NCBI GenBank assembly: GCA_017525875.1
Contig: JAFXSG010000013.1
Span: 64,154 to 128,153, forward strand
Length of the DNA: 64,000 bases
From: Clostridia bacterium
GTDB taxonomy: Bacteria > Bacillota > Clostridia > Christensenellales > CAG-138
Direction: 5' to 3'
A program made the translations under genes and the position numbers. Shown here piece after piece: positions 51,962-61,675 of this stretch (positions are counted from its first letter, which is position 1; the number at the start of each line of letters is the position of its first letter). The notes beneath the pieces were generated by a model, which was given only the letters and a program-made list of their open reading frames with translations, was not told the origin of the DNA and did no database searches.

Positions 51962-51972
51962 GGCAAAGCCTT

Positions 51973-52001
51973 AGCAGCCCGTCTTCGCGGGCTGCTTTTT
52001 T
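51973..52001 (+). terminator. Terminator after the zinc-ribbon gene
   Basis: AGCAGCCCG / CGGGCTGCT (51973-51981, 51988-51996) then TTTTTT. Confidence 0.9.
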
Positions 52002-52022
52002 ATGCGAATTTTTGAACCGCTC

Positions 52023-52051
52023 TTGACAAAGCAATTCGTTTGGAATACAAT
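52023..52051 (+). promoter_or_regulatory. Promoter of the valS T-box transcript
   Basis: TTGACA (52023-52028), 17-base spacer, TACAAT (52046-52051); one mismatch from consensus overall. Confidence 0.8.
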
Positions 52052-52057
52052 ATTAAT

Positions 52058-52300
52058 CAGTTCAATACGGCGTTGACGAAGAGGAGTAACCTGCTTCCGG
52101 CATCAGAGATACCGCTCCACCGGCTGAAAGGGCGGTTTGCACAGGGAAAAGGCGAAGGTCGCTTCCGAGCCTCCGGGGGTTGCAACCCGGACGTATTTGC
52201 CACGTTACGGCAATTGAGTGGGGCGTTTTTCGCCCAACAAAGGTGGTACCGCGAGCGCACCTCTCGTCCTTTGAGATTGAGAGGTGCGTTATTATTTTTC
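52058..52300 (+). ncRNA. T-box leader of valS (tRNA-Val sensing)
   Basis: The conserved T-box AAAGGTGGTACCGCG is at 52239-52253. The terminator helix CGCACCTCTC / GAGAGGTGCG (52256-52265 and 52279-52288) and its T-rich tail follow directly. Upstream, GACGAAGAGGAGTA (stem I base), CAGAGATACCGC and the GGCTGAAAG loop fit a T-box stem I. GTC at 52158-52160, in GAAGGTCGCTTCC, is a likely specifier for valine, with a purine after it. Uncharged tRNA-Val would pair with the T-box and let transcription reach valS. Confidence 0.9.
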
Positions 52301-52313
52301 GGAGGTACATACT

Positions 52314-54977
52314 ATGTGCGACCAATGCAAACCTGCACAGGACATCAACGAGATGCCCAAGACTTACGACCCGTCCACAGTCGAGGATAGGTTGTATAAG
52401 CATTGGGAGGAGAGCGGATATTTCCACTCTTCACCCAATCCAAACAAGCCCCCCTACTGCATCGTCATTCCCCCGCCGAACGTCACCGGCCAGCTCCATA
52501 TGGGGCACGCTCTTGACGAAACGCTTCAGGACGTTCTCATTCGTTATAAGCGCATGAGCGGTTTTGAAACGCTTTGGCTCCCCGGCACGGATCACGCTTC
52601 GATCGCTACCGAAGTCAAGGTCGTTGAAAAGCTTGCCAAGCAGGGCCTTACCAAGAAGGACGTCGGCCGCGACGGCTTTATGGAACATGCCTGGGCATGG
52701 AAGAGAGAATACGGCGGGCGCATCGTTTCCCAGCTGCGCAAGCTCGGTTCAAGCTGCGATTGGGACCGCGAGCGCTTCACAATGGACGAAGGCTGCAACA
52801 GGGCTGTTATCAAGGTTTTCGTTGATCTTTATAAAAAAGGTCTTATCTACCGCGGCGACCGCATCGTGAACTGGTGCCCCTGCTGCAAGACTGCGCTTTC
52901 CAATGCGGAGGTCGAGTTCGAAGAGCAGCCGAGCAACCTTTGGCACGTTCGCTACGACGCTCCCGACAAGAGCTATTCGATCATCTGCGCTACTACCCGC
53001 CCCGAGACGATCCTGGGCGATACTGGTATCGCCGTCAACCCGAACGATCCCCGATATACCGATATCGTCGGGAAGACCGTCGTCGTGCCGATCGTCGGCC
53101 GTGAGATCCCGATCGTTGCAGACGAATACGTCGAGATGGATTTCGGCACCGGCGCAGTCAAGATCACCCCGAGCCACGACCCGAATGACTTTGAAGTCGG
53201 TCAGCGCTGCAATCTGCCGCAGATGTGCGTTTTCACCGAGGACGGACACATCAACGAGCTTGGCGGAAAGTATCAGGGCCTAACCACTCAGGAATGCCGC
53301 AAGGTTTTCGTTGAGGATCTTAAGACCTGCGGCTCGCTCGTCAAGATCGAGCCCTATGCTCATAACGTCGGCACCTGCTATCGCTGCCATACCACTATCG
53401 AACCGATGGTGAGCAAACAGTGGTTCGTGGATATCAAACCCCTTGCGGAGCCCGCTCTCAAGGCCGTTGAGGACGGAAGGATCAAATTCGTTCCCGAACG
53501 GTACGTCCAGACCTATTATAACTGGATGCGCAACATCCGCGACTGGTGTATCTCCCGCCAGCTCTGGTGGGGCCACCGCATCCCCGCATACTACTGCGAC
53601 GACTGCGGCGAGACCGTCGTTTCCGAGACCGCGCCTGACCGCTGCCCGAAATGCGGCGGCGTGATGCATCAGGACGAAGACGTTCTCGACACCTGGTTCT
53701 CCTCCGGTATGTGGCCGTTCTCCACGCTTGGCTGGCCCGAAAAGACCGAGGAGCTCAAATACTATTACCCCACGAACACGCTTGCGACGGGCTATGACCT
53801 CATCTTCTTCTGGATCGCCAGGATGATCATGTTCGGCCTCTATGCGATGGACGATATCCCGTTCAACACGGTCTATATCCACGGCATGGTGCGCGATGAG
53901 CTGGGCCGCAAGATGAGCAAGTCCCTCGGCAACGGCATCGACCCGCTCGAAGTCATCCGTGAATACGGCGCAGATTCTCTCCGCTTCAGCCTCACCTCCG
54001 GCACCGCTGCGGGCACCGATATGCGTTATCTGCCCAAGAAGGTCGAAGCAGCAAGGAATTTCTGCAATAAGGTTTATAACGCCTCCCGCTTCGTGCTTAT
54101 GAACCTCGGCGAGGGCGAGATCGGCGAGATCGACATGACCATGCTTGACATTGCCGACAAATGGATCCTCCACCGTCTGAACGAAGTCATCCGCGACACC
54201 ACGGCGAACCTCGATTCATTCGATCTTAACCTGGCTGTGGACCGCGTATACAGCTTCATCTGGACCGAGTTCTGCGACTGGTACATCGAGATGGCGAAGC
54301 CCAGGCTCTACGGCGACGATGAAGCCGCAAAGTCCAACGTTCGCGCGATCCTGGTCCGCGTGCTTTCGGACAGTCTCAAGCTGCTGCATCCGTTCATGCC
54401 GTTCATCACCGAGGATATCTACACCCGTCTGCCCGGCAGCGGCGAGACGATCATGCTTTCGGATTGGCCGAAATTCAGCGACGGCTTTATCTTCCCGGAA
54501 GAAGCCGACGCCATGGATCAGCTAATGGAAATGGTGCGTCAGATCCGCAACATTCGTGCGGAAATGAACGTTCCCCCGTCCAAGCGTGCGCATACGACGG
54601 TCGTCACCACTCCCGAGAATGAGAGTATCTGCCGTCAGGCTGCAGCCTATCTCAACAAGCTTGCATCGGCCAGCACCGTTGACGTCCGTTTCGATAAGGA
54701 GGGCATCGACAAGAACGCCGTGTCCGTCGTTTCCAAGATCGGCGAAGCGTTCATCCCGATGAACGAGCTTATCGATATCGAAAAGGAGCTTGAGCGCCTT
54801 GAAAAAGAGCGCAAGCGCTGGGAAGGTGAAGTTGCCCGCGCAAACGGCAAGCTCAGCAATCAGGGGTTCATGGCAAAGGCTCCGGAAAAGGTCGTTGCCG
54901 AAGAACGGGCCAAGCTTGCTAACGCGCAGGAGATGCTCGAGAAGCTGAACGCAAGGATCGCCGACATGAAGCAGTAA
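52314..54977 (+). CDS. valS: Valyl-tRNA synthetase
   Basis: 887 residues, full length. The class I signature HMGH is in PPPNVTGQLHMGHALD and KMSKS is in GRKMSKSLGNG. An editing domain with TTRPETILGDTGIAVNP, the anticodon-binding domain and the C-terminal coiled coil (IDIEKELERLEKERKRWE) are all there. The ATG at 52314 has GGAGG eight bases upstream and follows the T-box; an earlier ATG in frame lies within the terminator helix. Confidence 0.97.
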   Translation: MCDQCKPAQDINEMPKTYDPSTVEDRLYKHWEESGYFHSSPNPNKPPYCIVIPPPNVTGQLHMGHALDETLQDVLIRYKRMSGFETLWLPGTDHASIATEVKVVEKLAKQGLTKKDVGRDGFMEHAWAWKREYGGRIVSQLRKLGSSCDWDRERFTMDEGCNRAVIKVFVDLYKKGLIYRGDRIVNWCPCCKTALSNAEVEFEEQPSNLWHVRYDAPDKSYSIICATTRPETILGDTGIAVNPNDPRYTDIVGKTVVVPIVGREIPIVADEYVEMDFGTGAVKITPSHDPNDFEVGQRCNLPQMCVFTEDGHINELGGKYQGLTTQECRKVFVEDLKTCGSLVKIEPYAHNVGTCYRCHTTIEPMVSKQWFVDIKPLAEPALKAVEDGRIKFVPERYVQTYYNWMRNIRDWCISRQLWWGHRIPAYYCDDCGETVVSETAPDRCPKCGGVMHQDEDVLDTWFSSGMWPFSTLGWPEKTEELKYYYPTNTLATGYDLIFFWIARMIMFGLYAMDDIPFNTVYIHGMVRDELGRKMSKSLGNGIDPLEVIREYGADSLRFSLTSGTAAGTDMRYLPKKVEAARNFCNKVYNASRFVLMNLGEGEIGEIDMTMLDIADKWILHRLNEVIRDTTANLDSFDLNLAVDRVYSFIWTEFCDWYIEMAKPRLYGDDEAAKSNVRAILVRVLSDSLKLLHPFMPFITEDIYTRLPGSGETIMLSDWPKFSDGFIFPEEADAMDQLMEMVRQIRNIRAEMNVPPSKRAHTTVVTTPENESICRQAAAYLNKLASASTVDVRFDKEGIDKNAVSVVSKIGEAFIPMNELIDIEKELERLEKERKRWEGEVARANGKLSNQGFMAKAPEKVVAEERAKLANAQEMLEKLNARIADMKQ

Positions 54978-55007
54978 CTTTCAAGTGTCAGTATGCCCCA
55001 TAACCTT

Positions 55008-55037
55008 CACGGAACGGCTCCCCCGTTCCGTGTTTTT
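55008..55037 (+). terminator. Terminator after valS
   Basis: 10-bp stem CACGGAACGG / CCGTTCCGTG (55008-55017, 55023-55032), then TTTTTA region. Confidence 0.9.
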
Positions 55038-55101
55038 ATGTTTCAGCATAAATATATTGGATTTCTGCTTGTTTTTTCTGTTTCTCATCTTGCCTTTTCC
55101 G

Positions 55102-55130
55102 TTGATTTGTGGTAAAGTTAAGGATAGCAT
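55102..55130 (+). promoter_or_regulatory. Possible promoter of the EF-G paralogue
   Basis: TTGATT (55102-55107), 17-base spacer, TAGCAT (55125-55130); moderate match. Confidence 0.4.
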
Positions 55131-55194
55131 GTGCGTTTTATTGCGCGCCTGAATTGAAACCTATTATTACCACGAGAGGGGAATACACAGAAAT

Positions 55195-57267
55195 ATGAAG
55201 ACTTACACCGCTGACAGCATCCGCAACGTTGCCATCCTCGGCCACGGCGGAGAAGGCAAGACCACTTTGACCGAGGCAATGCTTTTCAACGCAGGGCTTC
55301 TTGACCGTATGGGCAAGGTCGACGACGGCAGCACCGTTTCCGACTACGATCCCGAGGAGACCAAAAGGCATATCTCCATCAGCACCGCTGTCGCTCCCTT
55401 TGAGTGGGACGGGACCAAGGTCAACATCATCGATGCTCCCGGCTTCTTCGATTTCTACGGCGAAGTTCATGAGGCCATGGCGCTTGCCGATTCCGCGCTG
55501 ATCGTTTGCAGCGCTGTTTCCGGCCCCGTTGTCGGCACCGAGAAGGCCATGACGATGTGCAAGAAGGCCAAGATGCCCCACATGATCGTTATCAACAACA
55601 TGGACCGTGAGAATGCGAACTTCGACAAGACCGTCGAAGCGCTCCACGATAAGTTCGGCGTCGCCTGCGTCCCGATCCAGCTTCCCATCATGGATAAGGG
55701 TGCATACGTCGGCTACGTTGACCTCACCACCATGACCGCGAAGAAATTCGACGGCAAGACCGAGAAGGAGATCGACATCCCCGCAAACCTCACCGACCGT
55801 GCAGAGCAGCTTCGTGAAGCCCTTATGGAAGCAGCGGCAGAAGGCGACGAGGAACTGATGATGACTTACCTCGACACCATGGAGCTGAGCCAGGAGGAGA
55901 TCATCCGCGGCCTAAGCCTCGGCATTGCCGACGGTTCCGCCACCCCCGTGTGCTGCGTATCCGCACTGCCCAACACCGGCGTTATCACGCTGATGAACGA
56001 TATCATCAAGTACCTGCCCGCAGCCGATCAGGCAAAGGTTCGCCCCGCCGTCAACGCACGCACCGGTGAAGCCGTTGAGGTCGATCCGAACGGCAAGTTC
56101 GCTGCCCAGGTCATGAAGACCGTTGCCGACCCCTTCGTCGGCAAGATCTCCATCATGAAGATCTTTGCAGGCAGCATCGATGCTACTTTTGCGGCATATA
56201 ACCCGAACGCAGAGAAGTCCGAGAAATCCGGTACCGTCTATATGATGCGCGGCAAGAACCTCATCACCGTTGATAAGCTCTCCGCCGGCGACATCGGCGC
56301 GATGGCAAAGCTGCAGTTCACCGCCACCGGCGACACGCTTTGCGATGCGGCTGATCCCGTTAAGTTTGCTCCCATCGAGTTCCCGCAGCCCTGCATTTCC
56401 CGTGCGGTCTCCGCAAAGAAGCAGGGTGAAGAGGATAAGGTCATCCAGGGCATCACCCGTCTGACCGAAGAAGATCCCACCATGCAGATCGAGAAGAATG
56501 CAGAGACCGGCGACGTCCTTATCAAGGGCCTCGGCGAAATGCATATCGACGTTATCTGCGCAAAGCTCAAGAACAAGTTCAAGGTCGAGGCTCAGCTTGC
56601 CGATCCTCGCATCCCCTACCGTGAAACCATTCGCGCCATGGCGGAAGCAGAAGGTAAGCACAAGAAGCAGAGCGGCGGCGCAGGTCAGTTCGGCGTCGTT
56701 CAGATGCGCTTTGAGCCTTCCCCCACCGGTGAGTTCGAATTCGTCAACGCGATCGTCGGCGGCGTAGTTCCCAAGGAATTCATCCCCGCTGTCGAAAAGG
56801 GTCTCCGTGAGGCTATGGTACACGGCGTTCTCGCCGGTTATCCGATGGTCGGCATCAAGGCCACTCTTTACGATGGCAAGTACCATCCCGTTGACTCCAA
56901 GGAAGTCGCGTTCAAGAGCGCTGCAAGGCTTTCCTACAAGGCTGCCTGCGCAAAGGCGAACCCGGTTCTGATCGAGCCCATCTACCAGTACAAGATCACC
57001 GTTCCCAACGAATACATGGGCGCTGTTATGGGCGACATGAGCGGCCGCCGCGGCCGTACTCTCGGCAGCGAGCAGACCGAAGAAGGCACCATGATCGTTG
57101 CCGAAGCTCCGCTTTCCGAAATGTTCCGCTATGCGACCGACCTGCGCTCCATGACTCAGGGCCGCGGTTCCTTCACCAGCGAGTTCGTCCGCTACGAAGA
57201 TGTTCCCGCCGGTATCGCGAAGAAGATCATCGAGAACGCGAAGAAGGACGAGGACGAAGACGAATAA
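55195..57267 (+). CDS. Elongation factor G-like translational GTPase
   Basis: 690 residues with all five EF-G domains in order. The G1 loop reads GHGGEGKTT where canonical EF-G has GHxDAGKTT, G3 reads DAPGF (usually DTPGH), and the G4 motif NKxD is NNMD. These are marks of the EF-G-like group found next to canonical fusA in many Bacillota; their exact role in translocation, recycling or ribosome protection is unclear. The altered G3 histidine suggests slow or altered GTP hydrolysis. It is monocistronic and is probably well expressed, given its codon use. Confidence 0.88.
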   Translation: MKTYTADSIRNVAILGHGGEGKTTLTEAMLFNAGLLDRMGKVDDGSTVSDYDPEETKRHISISTAVAPFEWDGTKVNIIDAPGFFDFYGEVHEAMALADSALIVCSAVSGPVVGTEKAMTMCKKAKMPHMIVINNMDRENANFDKTVEALHDKFGVACVPIQLPIMDKGAYVGYVDLTTMTAKKFDGKTEKEIDIPANLTDRAEQLREALMEAAAEGDEELMMTYLDTMELSQEEIIRGLSLGIADGSATPVCCVSALPNTGVITLMNDIIKYLPAADQAKVRPAVNARTGEAVEVDPNGKFAAQVMKTVADPFVGKISIMKIFAGSIDATFAAYNPNAEKSEKSGTVYMMRGKNLITVDKLSAGDIGAMAKLQFTATGDTLCDAADPVKFAPIEFPQPCISRAVSAKKQGEEDKVIQGITRLTEEDPTMQIEKNAETGDVLIKGLGEMHIDVICAKLKNKFKVEAQLADPRIPYRETIRAMAEAEGKHKKQSGGAGQFGVVQMRFEPSPTGEFEFVNAIVGGVVPKEFIPAVEKGLREAMVHGVLAGYPMVGIKATLYDGKYHPVDSKEVAFKSAARLSYKAACAKANPVLIEPIYQYKITVPNEYMGAVMGDMSGRRGRTLGSEQTEEGTMIVAEAPLSEMFRYATDLRSMTQGRGSFTSEFVRYEDVPAGIAKKIIENAKKDEDEDE

Positions 57268-57284
57268 TCTTCATTTTAAGAAAG

Positions 57285-57314
57285 CAAAAGACCGCTCCGA
57301 TCGGAGCGGTCTTT
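57285..57314. terminator. Bidirectional terminator, EF-G paralogue / tcdA
   Basis: Self-complementary 28-base sequence AAAGACCGCTCCGA / TCGGAGCGGTCTTT (57287-57314) with T-rich tails on both sides. Confidence 0.85.
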
Positions 57315-57327
57315 GTTTCTTTTGAAG

Positions 57328-58056
57328 TTATTTTCGGTTAAGTCCTGTGATATCCTTTATCACTTCTCCCGCGATTATAAGACCAACGACGGGCGGCACG
57401 AATGCGACTGAACCCGGGATGCTGCGCTTGCCGTCCGGAATCTGTTCTTCCGCATCGGCAGCGCTGCATTTGATCGGCTCTTCTTCGGAGTACACAACTT
57501 TCAGCTTTTTGATCCCGCGTTTTTTTAACTCCTGACGCATCACACGCGCAAGCGGACAGACGGACGTGCTATAAATATCGGCAACACGGAACGCCGTCGG
57601 ATCGAGCTTGTTGCCCGCACCCATCGCGGAGATAATCGGTGTTCCCGCAGCGTTTGCCGCAAGCACGAGCTGTATCTTTCCGCTTACGGTATCGATCGCA
57701 TCTATTACGTAATCATACTGTGAAAAATCGAAAGCACCGGCGGTTTCCGGAAGATAGAACAGCTTATGCTTTATCACTCTGCAGTCAGGGTTGATCGAGT
57801 GCACTCTTGCCTCGGCTGCGTCCACCTTGCTCCTGCCTACTGTTAACTGCGTTGCGATTATCTGGCGATTTATGTTAGATACGGCCACCTCATCATTATC
57901 TATCAGATCGAGCGCGCCGACGCCGCTGCGCGCAAGTGCTTCAACGGCATAACCGCCGACGCCCCCGATACCAAAGACCGCAATACGGGCATTCTTCAGT
58001 TTATTCATGGCTTCCTTGCCCAGCAAAAGCTCGGTTCTCGAGAACTCTCCGCTCAT
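57328..58056 (-). CDS. tcdA: tRNA threonylcarbamoyladenosine dehydratase (TcdA/CsdL)
   Basis: 242 residues. E1-like fold with the nucleotide loop GIGGVGGYAVEALARSGVG, DNDEVAVSNINRQI and the conserved YVIDAIDTV. It cyclises t6A at tRNA position 37 with ATP. It lies next to tsaB and tsaE, which help make t6A, but on a separate transcript behind spoIIID. Confidence 0.92.
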   Translation of the reverse strand: MSGEFSRTELLLGKEAMNKLKNARIAVFGIGGVGGYAVEALARSGVGALDLIDNDEVAVSNINRQIIATQLTVGRSKVDAAEARVHSINPDCRVIKHKLFYLPETAGAFDFSQYDYVIDAIDTVSGKIQLVLAANAAGTPIISAMGAGNKLDPTAFRVADIYSTSVCPLARVMRQELKKRGIKKLKVVYSEEEPIKCSAADAEEQIPDGKRSIPGSVAFVPPVVGLIIAGEVIKDITGLNRK

Positions 58057-58167
58057 ATCACACCTTCATTCCTCTTTCTGTTATGTATTGAAAAGGCAGT
58101 TCCGGCATATCTTAGTAATGGCGATCGGACTTGTCCGAGCCAAGAAGACATTCCGGAGGGAAACTGG

Positions 58168-58431
58168 TTGAATATTTATATCGAATCCCGCGTGCTCGAC
58201 ATCGCGGACTACATTATTGAGACCGGCGCGACAGTCCGCGCAGCGGCAAGCGTTTTCGGTGTTTCCAAATCCACCGTCCATAAGGATATCACCGAGAGGC
58301 TCCGCCAGATAAACAAAGCACTGGCCGAACAAGTCGCGGCAGTGCTTGAGGTGAACCGTGAGGAGCGGCATATCCGAGGAGGCAGAGCGACTTATCTGAA
58401 GTATCACGGCGCCGAAAAGCAAGGCGCATGA
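58168..58431 (+). CDS. spoIIID: Sporulation transcription factor SpoIIID
   Basis: 87 residues. A helix-turn-helix protein (TVRAAASVFGVSKSTVHKDI) that switches gene sets in the mother cell. It begins with TTG at 58168 (NIYIESRVLDIADYI), six bases after GGAGGG; no ATG is near. It ends against the stop of tsaB with no gap. The expected mother-cell sigma-E promoter is not clear to me. Confidence 0.92.
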   Translation: MNIYIESRVLDIADYIIETGATVRAAASVFGVSKSTVHKDITERLRQINKALAEQVAAVLEVNREERHIRGGRATYLKYHGAEKQGA

Positions 58432-59052
58432 TCAGTTATCCGTTTTCTTCATTCTCTCAGCCTGGGATGGACGCAGATACAGCGGCACAGCGGACCGGAC
58501 TTTGACGTCGTCGTCATTCTTTTGAAGCATTGCGAGGGCTTCGAGTATGACCAGCTTTGCGTTGGACTGGTCGTGTCTTCCGCAGCAGTCGCCGACGAGC
58601 TCTGCATCCTTGCAATAGTTTTCGATGATCTCGCTCTGCACGCAGGCGCAGGGTTCAAGGATGCAGCTTTCACCTTGAAAAGCCGCTGCGTAACCGTTGC
58701 CGTTTCTTGCATCGAGCATGGCAACGACTTGTTCTTTTGAATCGGAAAGGTGCCGAAGAGCGCAGAGCGACGGCACTGCGATAACTGGCTTGCTCAGTGC
58801 ATAGGCCATAGCGTTGACGATCGATACGCCTATACGCACGCCGGTAAACGAACCCGGGCCGACGTCGACCGCGAAAATATCGATTTCAGAAGGTTCAACG
58901 CCGTTGTCATTGAGCAAATCATCGACAAGGTGCATCAGCGATACCGAATGCGGTCTGCCGCTTTTATCCTCGCTCAAAGCAATGCTTCTGTCGTCCAGGA
59001 GGATCGCGGCGGAAGGCAGCTTTGCGGATGTTGAAACAGCGAGCATCTTCAT
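58432..59052 (-). CDS. tsaB: tRNA threonylcarbamoyladenosine biosynthesis protein TsaB
   Basis: 206 residues, typical for Bacillota. VDVGPGSFTGVRIGVS is the conserved motif of the family, which lacks a working nucleotide site and serves as the TsaD partner. It overlaps tsaE by four bases (ATGA). Last gene of the operon; no tsaD in view. Confidence 0.93.
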   Translation of the reverse strand: MKMLAVSTSAKLPSAAILLDDRSIALSEDKSGRPHSVSLMHLVDDLLNDNGVEPSEIDIFAVDVGPGSFTGVRIGVSIVNAMAYALSKPVIAVPSLCALRHLSDSKEQVVAMLDARNGNGYAAAFQGESCILEPCACVQSEIIENYCKDAELVGDCCGRHDQSNAKLVILEALAMLQKNDDDVKVRSAVPLYLRPSQAERMKKTDN

Positions 59053-59507
59053 ATTTCAAGTCCCCCAATGACAGCGTCATAGCGTTCACCGAATGAATCC
59101 ATTTCGATCCGCCTCGGTTCAGCGCCGCTTCCTTCGATATGGATCTCGAGCCTTTCATCGGGCAGAGCATCGAGTACGTTTTCGCTCCACTCCATAAGTA
59201 TCGTACTTCCGGAATCCAGATAGTCTGAAAAGCCTATCGCTTCGAGTTCTTCGGCGTCCGCCAGTCGGTAGCAATCGAAGTGCAGGATGGATGCACGGTC
59301 GTTGTCGTAATGCCGAACGATCGTAAACGTCGGGCTGGCCGCAGCGTCCATGCCAAACGCAGCGGCAAAGTACCTGACGAATGTGGTCTTCCCCGCTCCG
59401 AGGCCTCCGAAAAACGCAATGAACTCACCGCCCTTGCTCAGAGCGGCGAGTCTTTCTGCGATCTTTCGCAAATCGTTTTCGGTTTCAGCAGAAAAGGTCT
59501 TTTTCAT
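59049..59507 (-). CDS. tsaE: tRNA threonylcarbamoyladenosine biosynthesis ATPase TsaE
   Basis: 152 residues. Walker [16 protein letters not shown] (about residues 35-49) and [18 protein letters not shown] are the family marks. It powers turnover of the TsaBD complex. It overlaps both tsaB and tgt by four bases. Confidence 0.93.
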   Translation of the reverse strand: MKKTFSAETENDLRKIAERLAALSKGGEFIAFFGGLGAGKTTFVRYFAAAFGMDAAASPTFTIVRHYDNDRASILHFDCYRLADAEELEAIGFSDYLDSGSTILMEWSENVLDALPDERLEIHIEGSGAEPRRIEMDSFGERYDAVIGGLEI

Positions 59508-60625
59508 TCAAACGTTCCGCGGGCGATCAGTTCTTCCCTGTATTCGCTCAGTCTGTCCTCTTCGATCGCTTTGCGGATACCCTCCATAAGTCGATAAGTG
59601 AATCTAAGGTTGTGCATTGTGATAAGCTGCGCGGCAAGGATCTCGCCTGCCTTGATCAGATGGCGGATATAGCCTCGTGTGAAATTTCGGCAGGCATAGC
59701 AGTCGCAGCCCTCTTCGATCGGGCCGTGGTCATGGGCAAACTCCGCGTTTCGAAGCATGCGTTTACCTTCGAATGTGAACGCTAAGCCGTTCCTTGCGGA
59801 GCGTGTCTGCAGCACGCAGTCAAACATATCGATGCCGCGCAAAGCTCCCTCAACGAGGCAATCGGGGCTGCCGACGCCCATAAGGTAGTGGGGCTTATTC
59901 ACCGGCATATACGGCATCATTTCCTCAAGCATTTCATACATCACCGGTTTCGGCTCTCCCACCGAAAGACCGCCGATACCGTATCCCGGGAAATCTATAT
60001 CTGTCAACACTTTTGTGCTCTCTATGCGCAGATCGGCAAACATACCGCCCTGGATTATGCCGAAAAGTGCCTGATCCTCGCGGGTATGGCTATCCTTGCA
60101 GCGCTGCGCCCAGCGATGAGTGCGGTTCATTGCTGCGATCGTGTAACTGCGGTCGCAATTTGCCGGCGCGCATTCATCGAAGGCCATTGCAATATCAGCT
60201 CCGAGCGCTTGCTCGATCTCCATAACGTATTCAGGTGTGAAGAACAGCTTATGCCCGTCGATATGGCTGCTGAACTCAACGCCTTCTTCGGTGATCTTGT
60301 TCATGGCTGCAAGGCTGAACACCTGGAAACCGCCGCTGTCCGTCAGCATCGGGCCGTGCCACTGGGAAAACTCATGAAGGCCTCCGAATTCCTTAATGGT
60401 CTCGTGCCCCGGTCTGAGGTGCAGATGGTAAGTGTTAGCCAGCACGATGCCCGCGCCGATCTCTTTCAGATCGCGTGGAGTGATCGCCTTGACGGTCGCC
60501 TGTGTGCCGACGCACATGAAGCAAGGCGTTTCGATTATCCCATGAGGCGTATGCAGCCGCCCGCGCCTTGCGCCGGTCTTTGCATCGGTCTTTATAAGTT
60601 CGTAAGAAACGGGTGAATTGCTCAT
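59504..60625 (-). CDS. tgt: Queuine tRNA-ribosyltransferase (Tgt)
   Basis: 373 residues. Exchanges guanine at position 34 for preQ1 in GUN-anticodon tRNAs. The nucleophile aspartate is in [12 protein letters not shown] region ([12 protein letters not shown]) and [11 protein letters not shown]; the zinc ligands CDCYACRNF with a later histidine are in place. Sixteen bases after queA. Confidence 0.96.
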   Translation of the reverse strand: MSNSPVSYELIKTDAKTGARRGRLHTPHGIIETPCFMCVGTQATVKAITPRDLKEIGAGIVLANTYHLHLRPGHETIKEFGGLHEFSQWHGPMLTDSGGFQVFSLAAMNKITEEGVEFSSHIDGHKLFFTPEYVMEIEQALGADIAMAFDECAPANCDRSYTIAAMNRTHRWAQRCKDSHTREDQALFGIIQGGMFADLRIESTKVLTDIDFPGYGIGGLSVGEPKPVMYEMLEEMMPYMPVNKPHYLMGVGSPDCLVEGALRGIDMFDCVLQTRSARNGLAFTFEGKRMLRNAEFAHDHGPIEEGCDCYACRNFTRGYIRHLIKAGEILAAQLITMHNLRFTYRLMEGIRKAIEEDRLSEYREELIARGTFE

Positions 60626-60641
60626 TTTATCCCCTTCGTCT

Positions 60642-61664
60642 TTAGTGGAAGAAGCATGCGTCGCCGAAGCTGAAAAAACGGTAACGTTCCTTCACGGCGT
60701 GCTCATACACGCGCATGATCTCTTCCCTGGAGCAGAATGCGCTGATCAGCATCAGCAGCGTGGATTCAGGCAGATGGAAATTTGTGATCAATGCGTCAAC
60801 GGCTTTGAAGCGATAGCCCGGAGTGATAAAGATCTCGGTGTTTCCGCTGCCCGCGTGAACGATTCCGTTTTCATCTGTGATGCTTTCGAGCGTTCTGCAG
60901 CTCGTCGTGCCGACCGCAACGATCCTGCCTCCGTTTTTCCTTGCGTTGTTAATCTTTTCAGCGGCTTCCTCGGTGCACTCGTAATACTCGGAGTGCATGT
61001 GATGCTCTTCGATGTTTTCGACCGAGACCGGTCGGAAAGTCCCGAGTCCGACGTGCAGCAGCACGTCCGCGATCACGACGCCTTTTGCCTCGATTTTAGA
61101 GAGCAGCTCTTCGGTGAAGTGCAGCCCTGCAGTCGGAGCCGCCGCTGAACCGTTCTCATGCGCATACACCGTCTGATAGCGGGATTTATCTTCAAGCTTT
61201 TTTGTTATATACGGAGGAAGCGGCACTTCCCCCGCCCTGTCAAGTACCTCTTCAAAGATACCCTCATAGTCAAGGCGAATGATGCGGTTGCCGTCCTCAA
61301 GCTGTTCTGTCACAGTCGCCGAAAGACTCGGGTTTATCTCGAAAGTCCTGCCGACCTTTGCACGGCGGCCGGGCTTGACGAGGCATTCCCAATGTTTTTC
61401 ATCTATGCGGCGCAGGAGCAGGAACTCCATTTGTCCGCCGGTATCAGGCCTGTGCGCATACAGTCTCGCCGGGATAACGCGGGTGGTGTTGCGCACGAGC
61501 ACGTCCCCCGGATTCAGGTAGTCGATGATATCGGAAAATACTTTGTCTTCAATTGTTCCCTCCGCTTTATCGTAGACGAGCAGTCTCGACGCGGAGCGCA
61601 CTTCCGCGGGCGACTGAGCGATCAGTTCCTGAGGAAGATCATAGTAAAAATCACTTGTTTTCAA
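60642..61664 (-). CDS. queA: S-adenosylmethionine:tRNA ribosyltransferase-isomerase QueA
   Basis: 340 residues. Adds the cyclopentene-type ring to preQ1-tRNA, giving epoxyqueuosine. The N-terminus [40 protein letters not shown] and [16 protein letters not shown] are diagnostic. It starts 11 bases after pdp in the same operon. queG, the next step, is not in the window. Confidence 0.96.
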   Translation of the reverse strand: MKTSDFYYDLPQELIAQSPAEVRSASRLLVYDKAEGTIEDKVFSDIIDYLNPGDVLVRNTTRVIPARLYAHRPDTGGQMEFLLLRRIDEKHWECLVKPGRRAKVGRTFEINPSLSATVTEQLEDGNRIIRLDYEGIFEEVLDRAGEVPLPPYITKKLEDKSRYQTVYAHENGSAAAPTAGLHFTEELLSKIEAKGVVIADVLLHVGLGTFRPVSVENIEEHHMHSEYYECTEEAAEKINNARKNGGRIVAVGTTSCRTLESITDENGIVHAGSGNTEIFITPGYRFKAVDALITNFHLPESTLLMLISAFCSREEIMRVYEHAVKERYRFFSFGDACFFH

Positions 61665-61675
61665 AGGTTTGTTCC

